Part shown: positions 35,471 to 45,214 of the stretch, piece by piece
How the letters are laid out: each line of letters starts with the position of its first letter
Position numbering within the stretch: position 1 is the stretch's first letter
DNA from: Sedimenticola hydrogenitrophicus
GTDB lineage: Bacteria > Pseudomonadota > Gammaproteobacteria > Chromatiales > Chromatiaceae
NCBI RefSeq assembly: GCF_029017505.1
Contig: NZ_JAQGEI010000033.1
Location: 1 to 64,000, forward strand
Direction: 5' to 3'
Length of the DNA stretch: 64,000 nt
The notes under the pieces: model-generated
What the model was told of the DNA's origin: nothing
Seen by the model: only the letters and a program-made list of their open reading frames with translations
Databases searched by the model: none
Translations under genes and position numbers: made by a program

Positions 35471-36382
35471 ATGAATCAACCCCAACCCGAGGCCCCGGCC
35501 AAGACGGCCGGCCTGGCCGACAAGCTGTTTGCCCTGCTGCTCTACCTGCTGCCACACCACCTGCTGTCCCAGGCCATGCACTGGCTGACCCGGATTGAGT
35601 GGCCGCCGCTCAAGAACCGGCTGATCAAGGGGGTCATCCGGCTCTACAAGGTGGACATGGAGCTGGCCGTGGAATCGGACCCAACCCGTTATCCCAGCTT
35701 CAACGCCTTCTTTACCCGGGCGCTGCTGCCCGAGGCGCGGCCGCTTGCCGAGTCCGAGTCCGCCGTCCTCTCACCGGTCGATGGCACCGTCAGTCAGCTC
35801 GGCCGGATCGAAAACGGCCGGATCTTCCAGGCCAAGGGCCAGAGCTACACGCTACAGGAGCTGCTGGGCGAAGACGGGGAGTGGTGTGAACAGTTTGCCG
35901 AGGGTCATTTCGCCACCCTGTATCTCTCGCCGCGGGATTATCACCGCATTCACATGCCGCTGGCCGGCGAATTGAAAAAGATGCTGCACATCCCCGGTCG
36001 TCTGTTCAGTGTCTGCCCTTCCACCACCCGGGTGGTGCCGCGCCTGTTCAGCCGCAACGAGCGGCTGGTCAACCTGTTCGAGACCGAACAGGGCTCGATG
36101 GCGGTGATCATGGTGGGGGCCATTTTCGTGGCCAGTATGGAGACGGTCTGGGCGGGCACGGTCGCCCCCGCCTCGCGGCGCATCAGCCAGTGGCGTTACG
36201 GGCCGCAGCCGTCGGCCACCCCTGTTCTCCTGGGGAAGGGTGAAGAGATGGGTCGCTTCAACATGGGATCGACCGTGCTCCTGCTGTTCCCGAAGGATGC
36301 CGTCGCGTGGAGCGATACGCTCGGCGCCGATGCCGAGGTACGGATGGGGCAGCAGATCGCCACCATCACCAATCCGCGCTGA
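35471..36382 (+). CDS. psd: Phosphatidylserine decarboxylase proenzyme
   Basis: 303 residues. Self-cleavage motif is GRFNMGSTVLLLFP, with MGST in place of the usual LGST; the Ser becomes the pyruvoyl group. FATLYLSPRDYHRIHMP and SPVDGTVSQLG are also family blocks. It makes phosphatidylethanolamine in the inner membrane. Confidence 0.93.
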   Translation: MNQPQPEAPAKTAGLADKLFALLLYLLPHHLLSQAMHWLTRIEWPPLKNRLIKGVIRLYKVDMELAVESDPTRYPSFNAFFTRALLPEARPLAESESAVLSPVDGTVSQLGRIENGRIFQAKGQSYTLQELLGEDGEWCEQFAEGHFATLYLSPRDYHRIHMPLAGELKKMLHIPGRLFSVCPSTTRVVPRLFSRNERLVNLFETEQGSMAVIMVGAIFVASMETVWAGTVAPASRRISQWRYGPQPSATPVLLGKGEEMGRFNMGSTVLLLFPKDAVAWSDTLGADAEVRMGQQIATITNPR

Positions 36383-36531
36383 CTCCCCGCCTCTGTCGGA
36401 GTCGGAGTGACCTTCTGCGCCCGCTCGTGGTCAATAATATTAATCCGTGGAGACGCTTTCTGCGGGCTGATTCAGACCGGGACATGCCACCACCGGCGAC
36501 AAATTCCCAGCACAGAGAAGGGGGAACACCC

Positions 36532-36996
36532 ATGAATAAACCAGGCTATCTTTTCATTGCGCTGCTGGTATCCGTGACGCTGGTCGGCTGTGCCCGCGGC
36601 CTGACCGGCACCACCTACACCCGTGACGAAGCCCGCCGGGTACAAACAGTGCAGTACGGCACGGTCGAGTCCGTCACCCCGGTGGTGATCGAGGGCAGAA
36701 ACGAGGGTCTTGTCGGTACCGGTTCCGGCGCCATTGTCGGCGGTCTCGCCGGCAGCACGGTGGGCGGCGGCAAGGGGCGCAGCATCGCCACCGTGGTCGG
36801 GGCCGTGGCCGGCGGTCTGGCCGGGCAGGCGGCGGAGAAGAGCCTGACCACCAGGCAGGGCCAGGAGATCACCATCCGCATGGAGTCGGAAGAGATCCTC
36901 TCGGTTATCCAGGAGGTGGAGAATGACCAGTATTTCCGCCCCGGCGACAGGATCCGCCTGCTGAGGCAGGGCGGGGTAACCCGGGTCGCCTACTAG
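36532..36996 (+). CDS. Glycine-zipper outer-membrane lipoprotein (SlyB/Pcp-like)
   Basis: 154 residues from ATG 36532 (MNKPGYLFIALLVSVTLVGC), with GGGGGAA upstream. Lipobox LVGC with Cys20 is followed by a glycine-zipper segment (TGSGAIVGGLAGSTVGGGKG) and a C-terminal beta domain. Related lipoproteins stabilise the outer membrane. Its last 29 bases are duplicated downstream at 37106-37134. Confidence 0.88.
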   Translation: MNKPGYLFIALLVSVTLVGCARGLTGTTYTRDEARRVQTVQYGTVESVTPVVIEGRNEGLVGTGSGAIVGGLAGSTVGGGKGRSIATVVGAVAGGLAGQAAEKSLTTRQGQEITIRMESEEILSVIQEVENDQYFRPGDRIRLLRQGGVTRVAY

Positions 36997-37025
36997 TACT
37001 ACTTCAATTTGATAAAGTACTTTTT

Positions 37026-37095
37026 GTAGGGTGGATAAGCAACAGCGCATCCACCGCAGCAATGGTGGATGCCCCTACTGGCTTATCCACCCTAC
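37026..37095. repeat. Palindromic repeat between duplicated flanks
   Basis: GTAGGGTGGATAAGC at 37026-37040 and GCTTATCCACCCTAC at 37081-37095 are perfect inverted copies; GCATCCACC and GGTGGATGC form an inner pair. The element sits between two 29-nt direct repeats (36967-36995 and 37106-37134) that contain the end of the lipoprotein gene. Confidence 0.75.
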
Positions 37096-37200
37096 GAAAC
37101 TGAAACAGGGCGGGGTAACCCGGGTCGCCTACTAAGGAGTCTGGTCTACAATCAACCACATGGCCAGGAGTGCCCGGCATGCCATGATTGAGGAAACCCA

Positions 37201-37530
37201 ATGAATAAAAAACACTCACTATGTGCCATCGCAGTCATCCTGTTACTCAGTGGCTGCACCTGGGTAAAAACCACCCCGGAAGGGGAGAAGGTTCGGGTAC
37301 TAGATGCGGATGAGGTCGCCACCTGCAAGGAACTTGGCGCCGCTACGGTCTCCCTTGTGGACAAGGTCGCCGGTATCGAACGGGATCCGCAGAAAGTGCA
37401 GAAGGAGCTGGAACTGCTGGCCCGCAACAGTGCCGCCCGCATGGGGGGCGACACGGTGGTACCGGCCTCTGACATCAGTGACGGCCAGCAACGCTTCACC
37501 GTCTACAAATGCGTCGGGGTCGACCAGTAG
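37201..37530 (+). CDS. Lipoprotein with DUF4156-type domain (RcsF-like)
   Basis: 109 residues starting MNKKHSLCAIAVILLLSGC with lipobox LSGC, Cys19. The mature part has VATCKELGAATVS and the motif NSAARMGGDTVVPAS near residue 80, plus a C-terminal YKC. This is the layout of DUF4156 lipoproteins, related to the outer-membrane stress sensor RcsF. No Rcs genes are in view. Confidence 0.8.
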   Translation: MNKKHSLCAIAVILLLSGCTWVKTTPEGEKVRVLDADEVATCKELGAATVSLVDKVAGIERDPQKVQKELELLARNSAARMGGDTVVPASDISDGQQRFTVYKCVGVDQ

Positions 37531-37647
37531 CCGACCCGACCGGTGCCCGGCGAGTGCATCCCGCTACGCTGATTCGTCGCCACTGAACCCACGACGCGAA
37601 CACCCGGGTACGCCCTGCGGCTGACCTCGTGACGTATACTTGCCCAA

Positions 37648-39405
37648 ATGAGACGTTTTCGAACCCGGCTTATGCAGACCAAAAGGCGGCATCATTCACC
37701 CTGGTATGCGCTTTGGGGCACACTCTGCATCGGCACGGCGGGGGCGGCGACACCCGAGATCGAATTCACCGGTGTCAGTGGCGAGCTGCAACTGAATCTG
37801 CGTAGCGGGCTCTCCCTCACCACCGAGTCCTGCGATGCACCGAAGTGGCGGGTCAATCGGCTGTTTCGCCGCGCCGAGCAGGAGCTGGACCAGGCGGCCA
37901 GGGCGCTGGGGTACTACCAGATAAAGGTGGAAAAGGAGCTGCAATTCAAGGAGGAGTGCTGGCAAGCCAGCTTTACCATCGACCCGGGCCGGCCGATCCT
38001 CCTGGATCGGGTCGACATCCGCATCGAGGGCGAGGCGCGGGACGATCCCGCCTTCAACAAGCTGTTGCAGGAGACCCGGGTGCGCCCCGGCGGCCAGCTG
38101 CACCACGGTCGCTACGAGAGACTGAAGACGCAGATCGAAACCCTGGCGGCGGAACGGGGCTATTTCGACGGCCTTTTCAGCCGCCGGGCGTTGCAGGTCG
38201 ACCCGGCGGCCGGCCAGGCAGACGTCACGCTGCACTACCGATCCGGCCGGCGCTACCACATCGGCACCCTGGAGCTGGATCAGCACACCTATGAGCCCCG
38301 GTTGCTGGAGCGCTACCAGAACATCCATTCCGGTGATCCCTACGACGCCGGGGAACTGGCGGCGCTGCACCGGGGACTGGCCGACAGCGGCTATTTTGAA
38401 CTGGTCTCCGTGAAGCCCGACTACGAGGGGGCCGCGGACGGCCGGATCAATGTCCGGGTACAGCTGGAGCCGATCAAGCGCACCGCCTACCGGGTGGGCA
38501 TCGGCGCCGCCACGGACACCGGACCGCGCCTCAGCCTGGCCTACGACCGGCGCCGCATCAACCGCCTCGGCCACCGCCTGCAGTCCAAGCTTACCCTCTC
38601 CGGTGTGGACAGCTCCCTGGGTCTGGAGTACCTGATCCCGATGCAGCGCCCGCATATCGACCAGCTCAGCATCCGTGCCGGTTACCGCGAACAGGACACC
38701 GATACCACCACCAGCGACACCGCCACCCTGGGTCTGCGCACCCTGGGCAAACGCAACGGCTGGAACGAGACCCGCTACCTGGACTGGATATCGGAAGAGT
38801 CCCTGATCGGCGACGAAATCACCTCGGCCACGCTGCTGGTACCCGGCATCAACTGGACCCGCACCCAGGCCGACCATCGCATGCGGCCAAACCGGGGATC
38901 GCGGCTCAACCTCGAACTGCGCGGCGCCCATGAGAGCCTGCTCTCGGACGCCAGCTTCGTGCAGATTCTGGCCGCCGGCAAATGGGTGCTGCCGCTGGGC
39001 AAGGGGCGCCTGCTGCTGCGCACCGACACCGGCATGAGCCTCACCCCTGACTTCACCGATCTGCCGGCCTCCTACCGCTTCTTCGCCGGCGGTGATCAGA
39101 GCGTGCGCGGCTACGAATACCAGTCCCTAGGGCCGGAGAATGCCAGTGGCGACGTGGTGGGCGGCCGTTACCTGGTCACCGGCAGCGTCGAATACGAATA
39201 TCCGATCCAGGGTGCCTGGTCGGCAGCCCTGTTCGTGGATGCCGGCAATGCCTTCGACGCCTGGAGTGACGGAATCAAGCGCTCCGCCGGTATCGGCCTG
39301 CGCTGGCGCTCTCCGGTCGGCCCCATCCGGCTGGACCTGGCCATCCCCGACGACCAGAGCCGGGACAACTTCCGTATCCACTTCTCCATGGGACCCGACC
39401 TGTGA
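37648..39405 (+). CDS. tamA: TamA, Omp85-family outer-membrane assembly protein
   Basis: 585 residues. After a signal sequence ending near AGAA come three POTRA domains (about 30-270) and a 16-strand Omp85 barrel, with the lid motif SYRFFAGGDQSVRGYEYQ near residue 475. With TamB it forms the translocation and assembly module linking inner and outer membranes. An alternative start is at 37672. The last codons overlap tamB by 4 bases. Confidence 0.94.
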   Translation: MRRFRTRLMQTKRRHHSPWYALWGTLCIGTAGAATPEIEFTGVSGELQLNLRSGLSLTTESCDAPKWRVNRLFRRAEQELDQAARALGYYQIKVEKELQFKEECWQASFTIDPGRPILLDRVDIRIEGEARDDPAFNKLLQETRVRPGGQLHHGRYERLKTQIETLAAERGYFDGLFSRRALQVDPAAGQADVTLHYRSGRRYHIGTLELDQHTYEPRLLERYQNIHSGDPYDAGELAALHRGLADSGYFELVSVKPDYEGAADGRINVRVQLEPIKRTAYRVGIGAATDTGPRLSLAYDRRRINRLGHRLQSKLTLSGVDSSLGLEYLIPMQRPHIDQLSIRAGYREQDTDTTTSDTATLGLRTLGKRNGWNETRYLDWISEESLIGDEITSATLLVPGINWTRTQADHRMRPNRGSRLNLELRGAHESLLSDASFVQILAAGKWVLPLGKGRLLLRTDTGMSLTPDFTDLPASYRFFAGGDQSVRGYEYQSLGPENASGDVVGGRYLVTGSVEYEYPIQGAWSAALFVDAGNAFDAWSDGIKRSAGIGLRWRSPVGPIRLDLAIPDDQSRDNFRIHFSMGPDL

Positions 39406-42400
39406 GGCGGCCGCTGCTCCTGGTGTTGTTGCTGACGCTGATCGGCGTGGTGGGTGGCGCTGCCTGGCTGCTGGGCACGCCGAACGGCAATCAGCGCCTG
39501 CTGCAATGGACCCTGGGTGACAACCTGCGCATCGAACGTTATGCCGGCACCCTGCTCCAGGGACTGGACCTGCAGGGGGTGGCGTATCGGGACGGTGAAC
39601 AGCGACTGACCATCGAGAACCTGCGCCTGCGCTGGGAGCCAACCGCCCTGTTCGGCGGCCTGTTACATATCCGGCAGCTGCAGGCGAGCGGCATTCACTA
39701 TGTCTCCCTGGCAGCGGCCGAAACCGCGGCGAGCCCCGCCCCGCCACAGCTGCCGCTGACGCTGCGCCTGGACCAGGTCGAGCTGGATGATATCCGCATA
39801 GGGGACGGCGACGAGGCGCAGTCGATCGGCCGCCTCGCCCTCAACGCCCGCACCCGGGAAGACACGCTGGAGATCCTCAACCTCCAGGTCGACTACGCCA
39901 CTTACCGGGCCGAGGTGGAGGGGCAAATCGAGCTGGCCGAGGACTACCCGCTGCAGTTAAAGATCCGCTGGCAGGGGGACTTGTCGGAGCTTGGGCCGGA
40001 GTTCGGGCCGGCGCGCGGTAGCGGAGAGATCAACGGCAACCTGCAACGACTGACCCTCCAACACACCCTGGAAAGCCCGTTCGGGATCCGCACCCGGGGT
40101 CAGGTCGACCTCTCCGGCGAGAGCCCCCAGCTGACGCTCGAAGGCGACTGGCGGCCACTGGCCTGGCCGCCGCAGGATGCCGTGGTGGAGAGCGCCGGTG
40201 GCCAGTATCGACTGAGCGGCCCGCTGGAGTCCCTGCGGCTGAGCAGCGAGGCCGAGCTGCTGTTTCCCGGTACCGATACCCCGCCGTTCAAGGCGCGGCT
40301 GGAGACCCGGCTCTCCCCCGACGGCCTGACCGATCTGGACCTGGAGGTCCGGGAGATCCGCGCGGCGGGACTGTCGCCGCTACAGCTGCGGGTCACCGGC
40401 GCGGTCCGGCTGGCGGGCGAGGAACCGCAACTGGATCTGCGCGGTGAATGGATGCAGGTCCGCTGGCCCCTGTTGAGCGAAGCCTTCAGTGAGAGCCCGA
40501 ACGGCAGCTTCCATCTCAGCGGCCCGGTCACGAATCCGCACCTGGAGAGCCAGGCCGACCTGAATTTCCCGCAGGGCGGGGCGCCGGACATCCAGGCACG
40601 GCTGCAGGGCCAGCTGAGCGCCGGCGGCCTGTCCGACATGACCCTCGAGGCCGAACTGCTGGACGGCACCCTGCGCAGCCAGGGCCAGGTGACCTGGGCC
40701 CCGGCCATCGACTGGAACCTGGCGATCAGCGGCGACTCCCTGAACCCGGCGCGCCAGTGGCCGGAATGGCCCGGCAAACTGGCCCTGCAGGCCACGCTGC
40801 AGGGCGGCGTCTCGGATCAGGGGCTCTGGCTGAGCACCGAACTGCGGCGGTTGGACGGCACCCTGCAACAGCAGTCGGTGACGGCCAGTGGGCGCGGGCG
40901 CTACGACCACAACGGCCTCGAACTGCAGGCGCTGGATCTGCAGAGCGGACCCAACGGGCTCAAGCTGCAGGGTCGTCTGGGCGAACGACTGGATCTGCGC
41001 TATGACCTGCAGGCGCCGAAGCTGGCGGCCTTCTGGCCGGCGCTGCAGGGGGCGATCACGGCCGACGGGCGGCTGGGCGGCACGCAGGACCAGCCGGAAT
41101 TCAGCACCCGGCTCCGGGCCACCGGCCTGGGTTATGCGGAGCAGCGGATCGGCCGGTTGGAGGCGGACCTGACCTGGCTGCAGGGTCGGGCCGAGGGCCA
41201 GCTGACAGCGACCGGCCTGCAGAGTGGCGAATGGCAGGGCCGCCGGCTGTCACTCAGCCTTACCGGAACCCCTGAAGCCCACCAGGTCCGGCTGAGCCTG
41301 GAGGCCAGCGACCTCCGGCTCGACACCGCGCTGCAGGGTGGCTGGAACGCCCCGCTCTGGCGCGGCCACCTGGAACGGCTTGCCATAGACCAGGCACAGT
41401 TCGGACGCTGGTCCACGACCGGCCGCGCGGCCCTGCTGGCCGGCCGCGACCGATTCAATCTGGAGCAGACCTGCCTGACCCAGGAGCAGGCACGCCTGTG
41501 TACCAGCGGCGCCTGGACTGCGGAGAGCAGCCGAATCGATGGCAATCTCACGGCCATCCCGCTGAACCGCCTGCTGCACTGGCTACCGGCGGAGGTGGCG
41601 GTCAACGGCAGCCTCGACGGGGAACTGCACTTGGCGGGCACCTTCCCCGCCCTCACGGGCGAGGTGCGACTGGCGCTGCCCCAGGGGAACCTGCGGATGG
41701 AGGCGGCAGAGGATCAGCCGTTGCAGCTGGCGCTGCGGGACGGGCTCCTGACCCTGTACATGACCCCGGAGGGAAACCGTGCCTCCTTGGAAATGAAGGC
41801 TGGTGACGGACGGATCGCGGCCGATGCCCGCACCGCTCCCTTTACCGCCCCCTTCAACGCGGAGAAACCCCTCGCCGTATCCGGAAACCTCAAGGCCGAA
41901 CTGCCCGACCTGCGTCCCCTGGGGTTGCTGCTGCCGGGCCTGCGCGACCTCCGGGGCCGGCTGGTGGCGGAGGCCAGCCTCGACGGCGAGCTTGGCCAAC
42001 CGCGGATCGAGGCCCTGGCGACCCTCGATGAGGGGGCCGCCAATCTGCCCCAACTCGGCCTGATGCTGGAAGGGGTGCAACTGACCGCCCGCAACCGCGG
42101 CAATGAACGACTGGTGCTGGAGGGTCAGCTGGTCTCCGGGGGCGGCACCCTCAGGCTGCAGGGAGACCTGCTACTCGATGCCGCCCAGGGCTGGCCGCTT
42201 AGCCTCAAACTGCAGGGCGAGGAGATCCAGGTGGTGCGGTTGCCGGAGGCGGTGGCCTACGCCTCCCCCAAACTGGAGATCGGCCTGCGCAACCGCCGGC
42301 TCGAGGTCGAGGGCAACCTGAAAATCCCCAAGGCCGATATCCAGCTGCGGGAGCTGCCCGAAAGCGCCGTGAAAGTAAGCGAGGACGAGGTCATCGTCGG

Positions 42401-43139
42401 ACAGGCAGGCGCGGAGGAGAAAACGCCCCCCCTGGCCATCGAGACGCGGCTGTTCATCCAGCTCGGTGACCAGGTCCGTTTCAGCGGCTTCGGGCTCAAG
42501 ACCCGGCTGGAGGGGGCGGTCGCCCTGAACAGCCGGGAAGACCGGACCCTGGCACGCGGTGAGTTGTCGCTGCAGGAGGGTCGCTACCGCGCCTATGGCC
42601 AGGACCTGACCATCCAGCAGGGTCGCCTGCTGTTCAACGGGCCGCCGCAGAATCCCAACCTGGATATCCGGGCTACCCGGCTTTCGCGCGACCGCTCGGT
42701 GACGGCCGTACTCAACCTCAGCGGCAATCTGCGTGACCCCCGGGTACAGGTCTCCAGCGACCCGAGCCTGCCGGAGGAGGAGGCCCTGGCCTACCTGATC
42801 ACCGGCCGCGGCCTGGCCGAGGAGGGTCCGGGGAGCGCCGCCATGCTGCGCCAGGCCGCGGCCGCCAAGGGCCTGGAGAAGAGCCAGGAGATTCTCAACC
42901 GGCTGGCTGGCGGACTGGGGGTGGACGAGGTCCGCTTCGAGGAGGGCGAGACCCTGGAGGATACCTCCCTGCTGCTGGGCAAATACCTCTCACCCGATCT
43001 CTATGTCAGTTACGCGGTCGGTCTGTTCGACAACCGCGGTGCCCTGGTCACGCGCTATCGTCTGAGCGAGCGATTGCGCCTGGAGGTGCAATCCGGCAGC
43101 AGCCAGAGCATGGACCTGATCTACGACGTGGAGCGCTGA
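39402..43139 (+). CDS. tamB: TamB, AsmA-like bridge protein
   Basis: 1245 residues from GTG 39402, overlapping the tamA stop as GTGA. One N-terminal membrane anchor (LLLVLLLTLIGVVGGAAWLL) is followed by a long repetitive beta-rich periplasmic body and the conserved C-terminal DUF490 region with EGRYRAYGQDLTIQQGRLLF and PEEEALAYLITGRGL. It bridges the periplasm to TamA and is implicated in lipid transport and outer-membrane protein assembly. Confidence 0.94.
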   Translation: MRRPLLLVLLLTLIGVVGGAAWLLGTPNGNQRLLQWTLGDNLRIERYAGTLLQGLDLQGVAYRDGEQRLTIENLRLRWEPTALFGGLLHIRQLQASGIHYVSLAAAETAASPAPPQLPLTLRLDQVELDDIRIGDGDEAQSIGRLALNARTREDTLEILNLQVDYATYRAEVEGQIELAEDYPLQLKIRWQGDLSELGPEFGPARGSGEINGNLQRLTLQHTLESPFGIRTRGQVDLSGESPQLTLEGDWRPLAWPPQDAVVESAGGQYRLSGPLESLRLSSEAELLFPGTDTPPFKARLETRLSPDGLTDLDLEVREIRAAGLSPLQLRVTGAVRLAGEEPQLDLRGEWMQVRWPLLSEAFSESPNGSFHLSGPVTNPHLESQADLNFPQGGAPDIQARLQGQLSAGGLSDMTLEAELLDGTLRSQGQVTWAPAIDWNLAISGDSLNPARQWPEWPGKLALQATLQGGVSDQGLWLSTELRRLDGTLQQQSVTASGRGRYDHNGLELQALDLQSGPNGLKLQGRLGERLDLRYDLQAPKLAAFWPALQGAITADGRLGGTQDQPEFSTRLRATGLGYAEQRIGRLEADLTWLQGRAEGQLTATGLQSGEWQGRRLSLSLTGTPEAHQVRLSLEASDLRLDTALQGGWNAPLWRGHLERLAIDQAQFGRWSTTGRAALLAGRDRFNLEQTCLTQEQARLCTSGAWTAESSRIDGNLTAIPLNRLLHWLPAEVAVNGSLDGELHLAGTFPALTGEVRLALPQGNLRMEAAEDQPLQLALRDGLLTLYMTPEGNRASLEMKAGDGRIAADARTAPFTAPFNAEKPLAVSGNLKAELPDLRPLGLLLPGLRDLRGRLVAEASLDGELGQPRIEALATLDEGAANLPQLGLMLEGVQLTARNRGNERLVLEGQLVSGGGTLRLQGDLLLDAAQGWPLSLKLQGEEIQVVRLPEAVAYASPKLEIGLRNRRLEVEGNLKIPKADIQLRELPESAVKVSEDEVIVGQAGAEEKTPPLAIETRLFIQLGDQVRFSGFGLKTRLEGAVALNSREDRTLARGELSLQEGRYRAYGQDLTIQQGRLLFNGPPQNPNLDIRATRLSRDRSVTAVLNLSGNLRDPRVQVSSDPSLPEEEALAYLITGRGLAEEGPGSAAMLRQAAAAKGLEKSQEILNRLAGGLGVDEVRFEEGETLEDTSLLLGKYLSPDLYVSYAVGLFDNRGALVTRYRLSERLRLEVQSGSSQSMDLIYDVER

Positions 43140-43373
43140 TCCGCCCGAGGGCGGCATCTGTTTACCCCGGATCAAGCCGCGGACCCACAAACCAACAGCG
43201 TTCTGGCAATCGAACCGCTTTCTGCTATTAGTTACACATGACCGAACGCTTGTCGCCCAGGCGGCGGAGCAGACGTTGTCCCGATAGGGGAACAGCGAGA
43301 CACGGGTTGCCGCAACGTTCAGCGCCCGGGCGGTGTTTCGTACCTCACAGTCATCAATAACACGGCCGATCCA

Positions 43374-43604
43374 TTGCACAACTCATCCACCACCACAGCG
43401 CGCTCACCCAACCGGCTGTTTTCCAGCCGCCTGGCGCGTGAAATCACCGTGGTGCTGGTGGTCAAGTCGATCGCGCTCTATGTTATCTGGATGGCCTTCT
43501 TCAGCGAGCCTGTTTCCCCACGCCTCACGGCGGATCGCGTCAGTGAGGCCATTGTCGGCGGAGGCACCGGCCGGCCCGCCGAGCCGCAACACGATAACGA
43601 GTAA
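43374..43604 (+). CDS. cydP: CydP-like small subunit of cytochrome bd oxidase
   Basis: 76 residues with one membrane segment ([22 protein letters not shown]). The sequence before it and the position 11 bases ahead of cydA match the CydP family of small bd-oxidase subunits. The start could also be further in. Confidence 0.75.
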   Translation: MHNSSTTTARSPNRLFSSRLAREITVVLVVKSIALYVIWMAFFSEPVSPRLTADRVSEAIVGGGTGRPAEPQHDNE

Positions 43605-43615
43605 AGGAGTACAAC

Positions 43616-45202
43616 ATGCTAGAAGAGGTCGTCGAGCTATCGCGCCTGCAGTTTGCCATTACCGCGATGTACCACTTCCTGTTCGTTCCGCTGACCCTGG
43701 GCCTCTCTTTTCTGCTGGTGATCATGGAGACGGTCTACGTCATCACCGGCAAGCAGATCTACCGGGACATGACACGCTTCTGGGGCAAACTGTTCGGCAT
43801 CAATTTCGCCCTCGGCATCACCACCGGTATCACCCTGGAATTCCAGTTCGGCACCAACTGGGCCTACTACTCGCACTATGTGGGCGATGTCTTCGGCGCA
43901 CCACTGGCCATCGAGGGGCTGATGGCCTTTTTCCTTGAATCCACCTTTATCGGTCTCTTCTTCTTCGGTTGGGACCGCCTCACCAAGGTACAGCACCTCA
44001 CCGTAACCTTCCTCACCGCCCTCGGCTCCAATCTCTCGGCGCTCTGGATCCTGGTGGCCAATGCCTGGATGCAGAACCCGGTCGGTGCCGATTTCAACTA
44101 CCAGACCATGCGCATGGAGATGACCAGTTTCTACGAACTCCTGTTTAATCCCGTGGCCCAGGTGAAGTTCGTCCACACCGTTGCGGCCGGTTACGTCACC
44201 GGCTCCATGTTCGTCCTCGGCATCAGCGCCTACTACCTGCTGAAGGGGCACGATCTGCCGTTCGCGCGCCGCTCGTTCGCCGTGGCCGCCGGGTTCGGGC
44301 TCGCCTCGGTCCTCTCCGTGATCGTGCTCGGAGACGAGAGCGGCTACTCCCTGGGCGACGTGCAGCGGACCAAGCTGGCCGCCATCGAGTCGGAGTGGGA
44401 GACCCATGAAGCGCCAGCGGGATTCATCCTCATCGGCCTGCCCAACGAGCAGACCCAGACCACCGACTATGCCATTCGCATCCCCTACCTGCTGGGGTTG
44501 ATCGCCACCCGCACCCTCACTGAACCGGTCTACGGCATCAAGGACCTGCTGGTCGATCACGAGGCGCGCATCCGCACCGGTATCACCGCCTACGCGCTGC
44601 TGCAGAAACTGCGCAGTGGTGACCCTGACGAGGCCGACAGGACCGCCTTCGAGGAGGCCAAGAAGGACCTGGGTTACGGCCTGCTGCTCAAGCGCTACAC
44701 CCCCAACGTGGTGGATGCCACCGAGGCACAGATCAAGCAGGCGGCCCGCGACACCATCCCCCGGGTGGCGCCGCTGTTCTGGAGCTTCCGCATCATGGTG
44801 GCGGCGGGCTTTCTCATGCTGTTCATCTTTGCTGCCGCCTTCTATTACTGCGCCAAGCGGCGGGAGGTGGAGAAGCGCTGGCTGCTACGCCTGGCACTCT
44901 ACTGCATCCCGCTGCCATGGATCGCGGCCGAGAGCGGCTGGATCGTGGCGGAGTATGGCCGGCAGCCCTGGGCCATCGGTGAGGTCCTGCCCACCTTCCT
45001 GGGTGTCTCGTCCCGCACCACCGGCGAGCTGTGGTTCTCGCTGGCTGGCCTGGTCGGCTTCTACACCCTGCTGCTGGTGGTGGAACTCTACCTGATGTTC
45101 CGCTTCGCCCGCCTCGGCCCCAGCAGCCTGCATACCGGCCGTTATCACTTTGAACGCTCCTCCGGCGGCGCGGCCGGCCAGCCCATGGACCAGCAGCAGT
45201 AA
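43616..45202 (+). CDS. cydA: Cytochrome bd oxidase subunit I
   Basis: 528 residues. [19 protein letters not shown] contains the heme-ligand His, and [15 protein letters not shown] and [12 protein letters not shown] include further heme residues. A long Q-loop (about 250-370) makes it the E. coli type. It oxidises quinol and reduces oxygen to water with high affinity and without proton pumping. Confidence 0.96.
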   Translation: MLEEVVELSRLQFAITAMYHFLFVPLTLGLSFLLVIMETVYVITGKQIYRDMTRFWGKLFGINFALGITTGITLEFQFGTNWAYYSHYVGDVFGAPLAIEGLMAFFLESTFIGLFFFGWDRLTKVQHLTVTFLTALGSNLSALWILVANAWMQNPVGADFNYQTMRMEMTSFYELLFNPVAQVKFVHTVAAGYVTGSMFVLGISAYYLLKGHDLPFARRSFAVAAGFGLASVLSVIVLGDESGYSLGDVQRTKLAAIESEWETHEAPAGFILIGLPNEQTQTTDYAIRIPYLLGLIATRTLTEPVYGIKDLLVDHEARIRTGITAYALLQKLRSGDPDEADRTAFEEAKKDLGYGLLLKRYTPNVVDATEAQIKQAARDTIPRVAPLFWSFRIMVAAGFLMLFIFAAAFYYCAKRREVEKRWLLRLALYCIPLPWIAAESGWIVAEYGRQPWAIGEVLPTFLGVSSRTTGELWFSLAGLVGFYTLLLVVELYLMFRFARLGPSSLHTGRYHFERSSGGAAGQPMDQQQ

Positions 45203-45214
45203 CGGGAGAATCCG

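Noticed and set aside
37696-38931. Long open frame on the - strand opposite tamA
   Set aside because: Same mirror effect; the tamA frame has POTRA and Omp85 motifs and the reverse frame has none.
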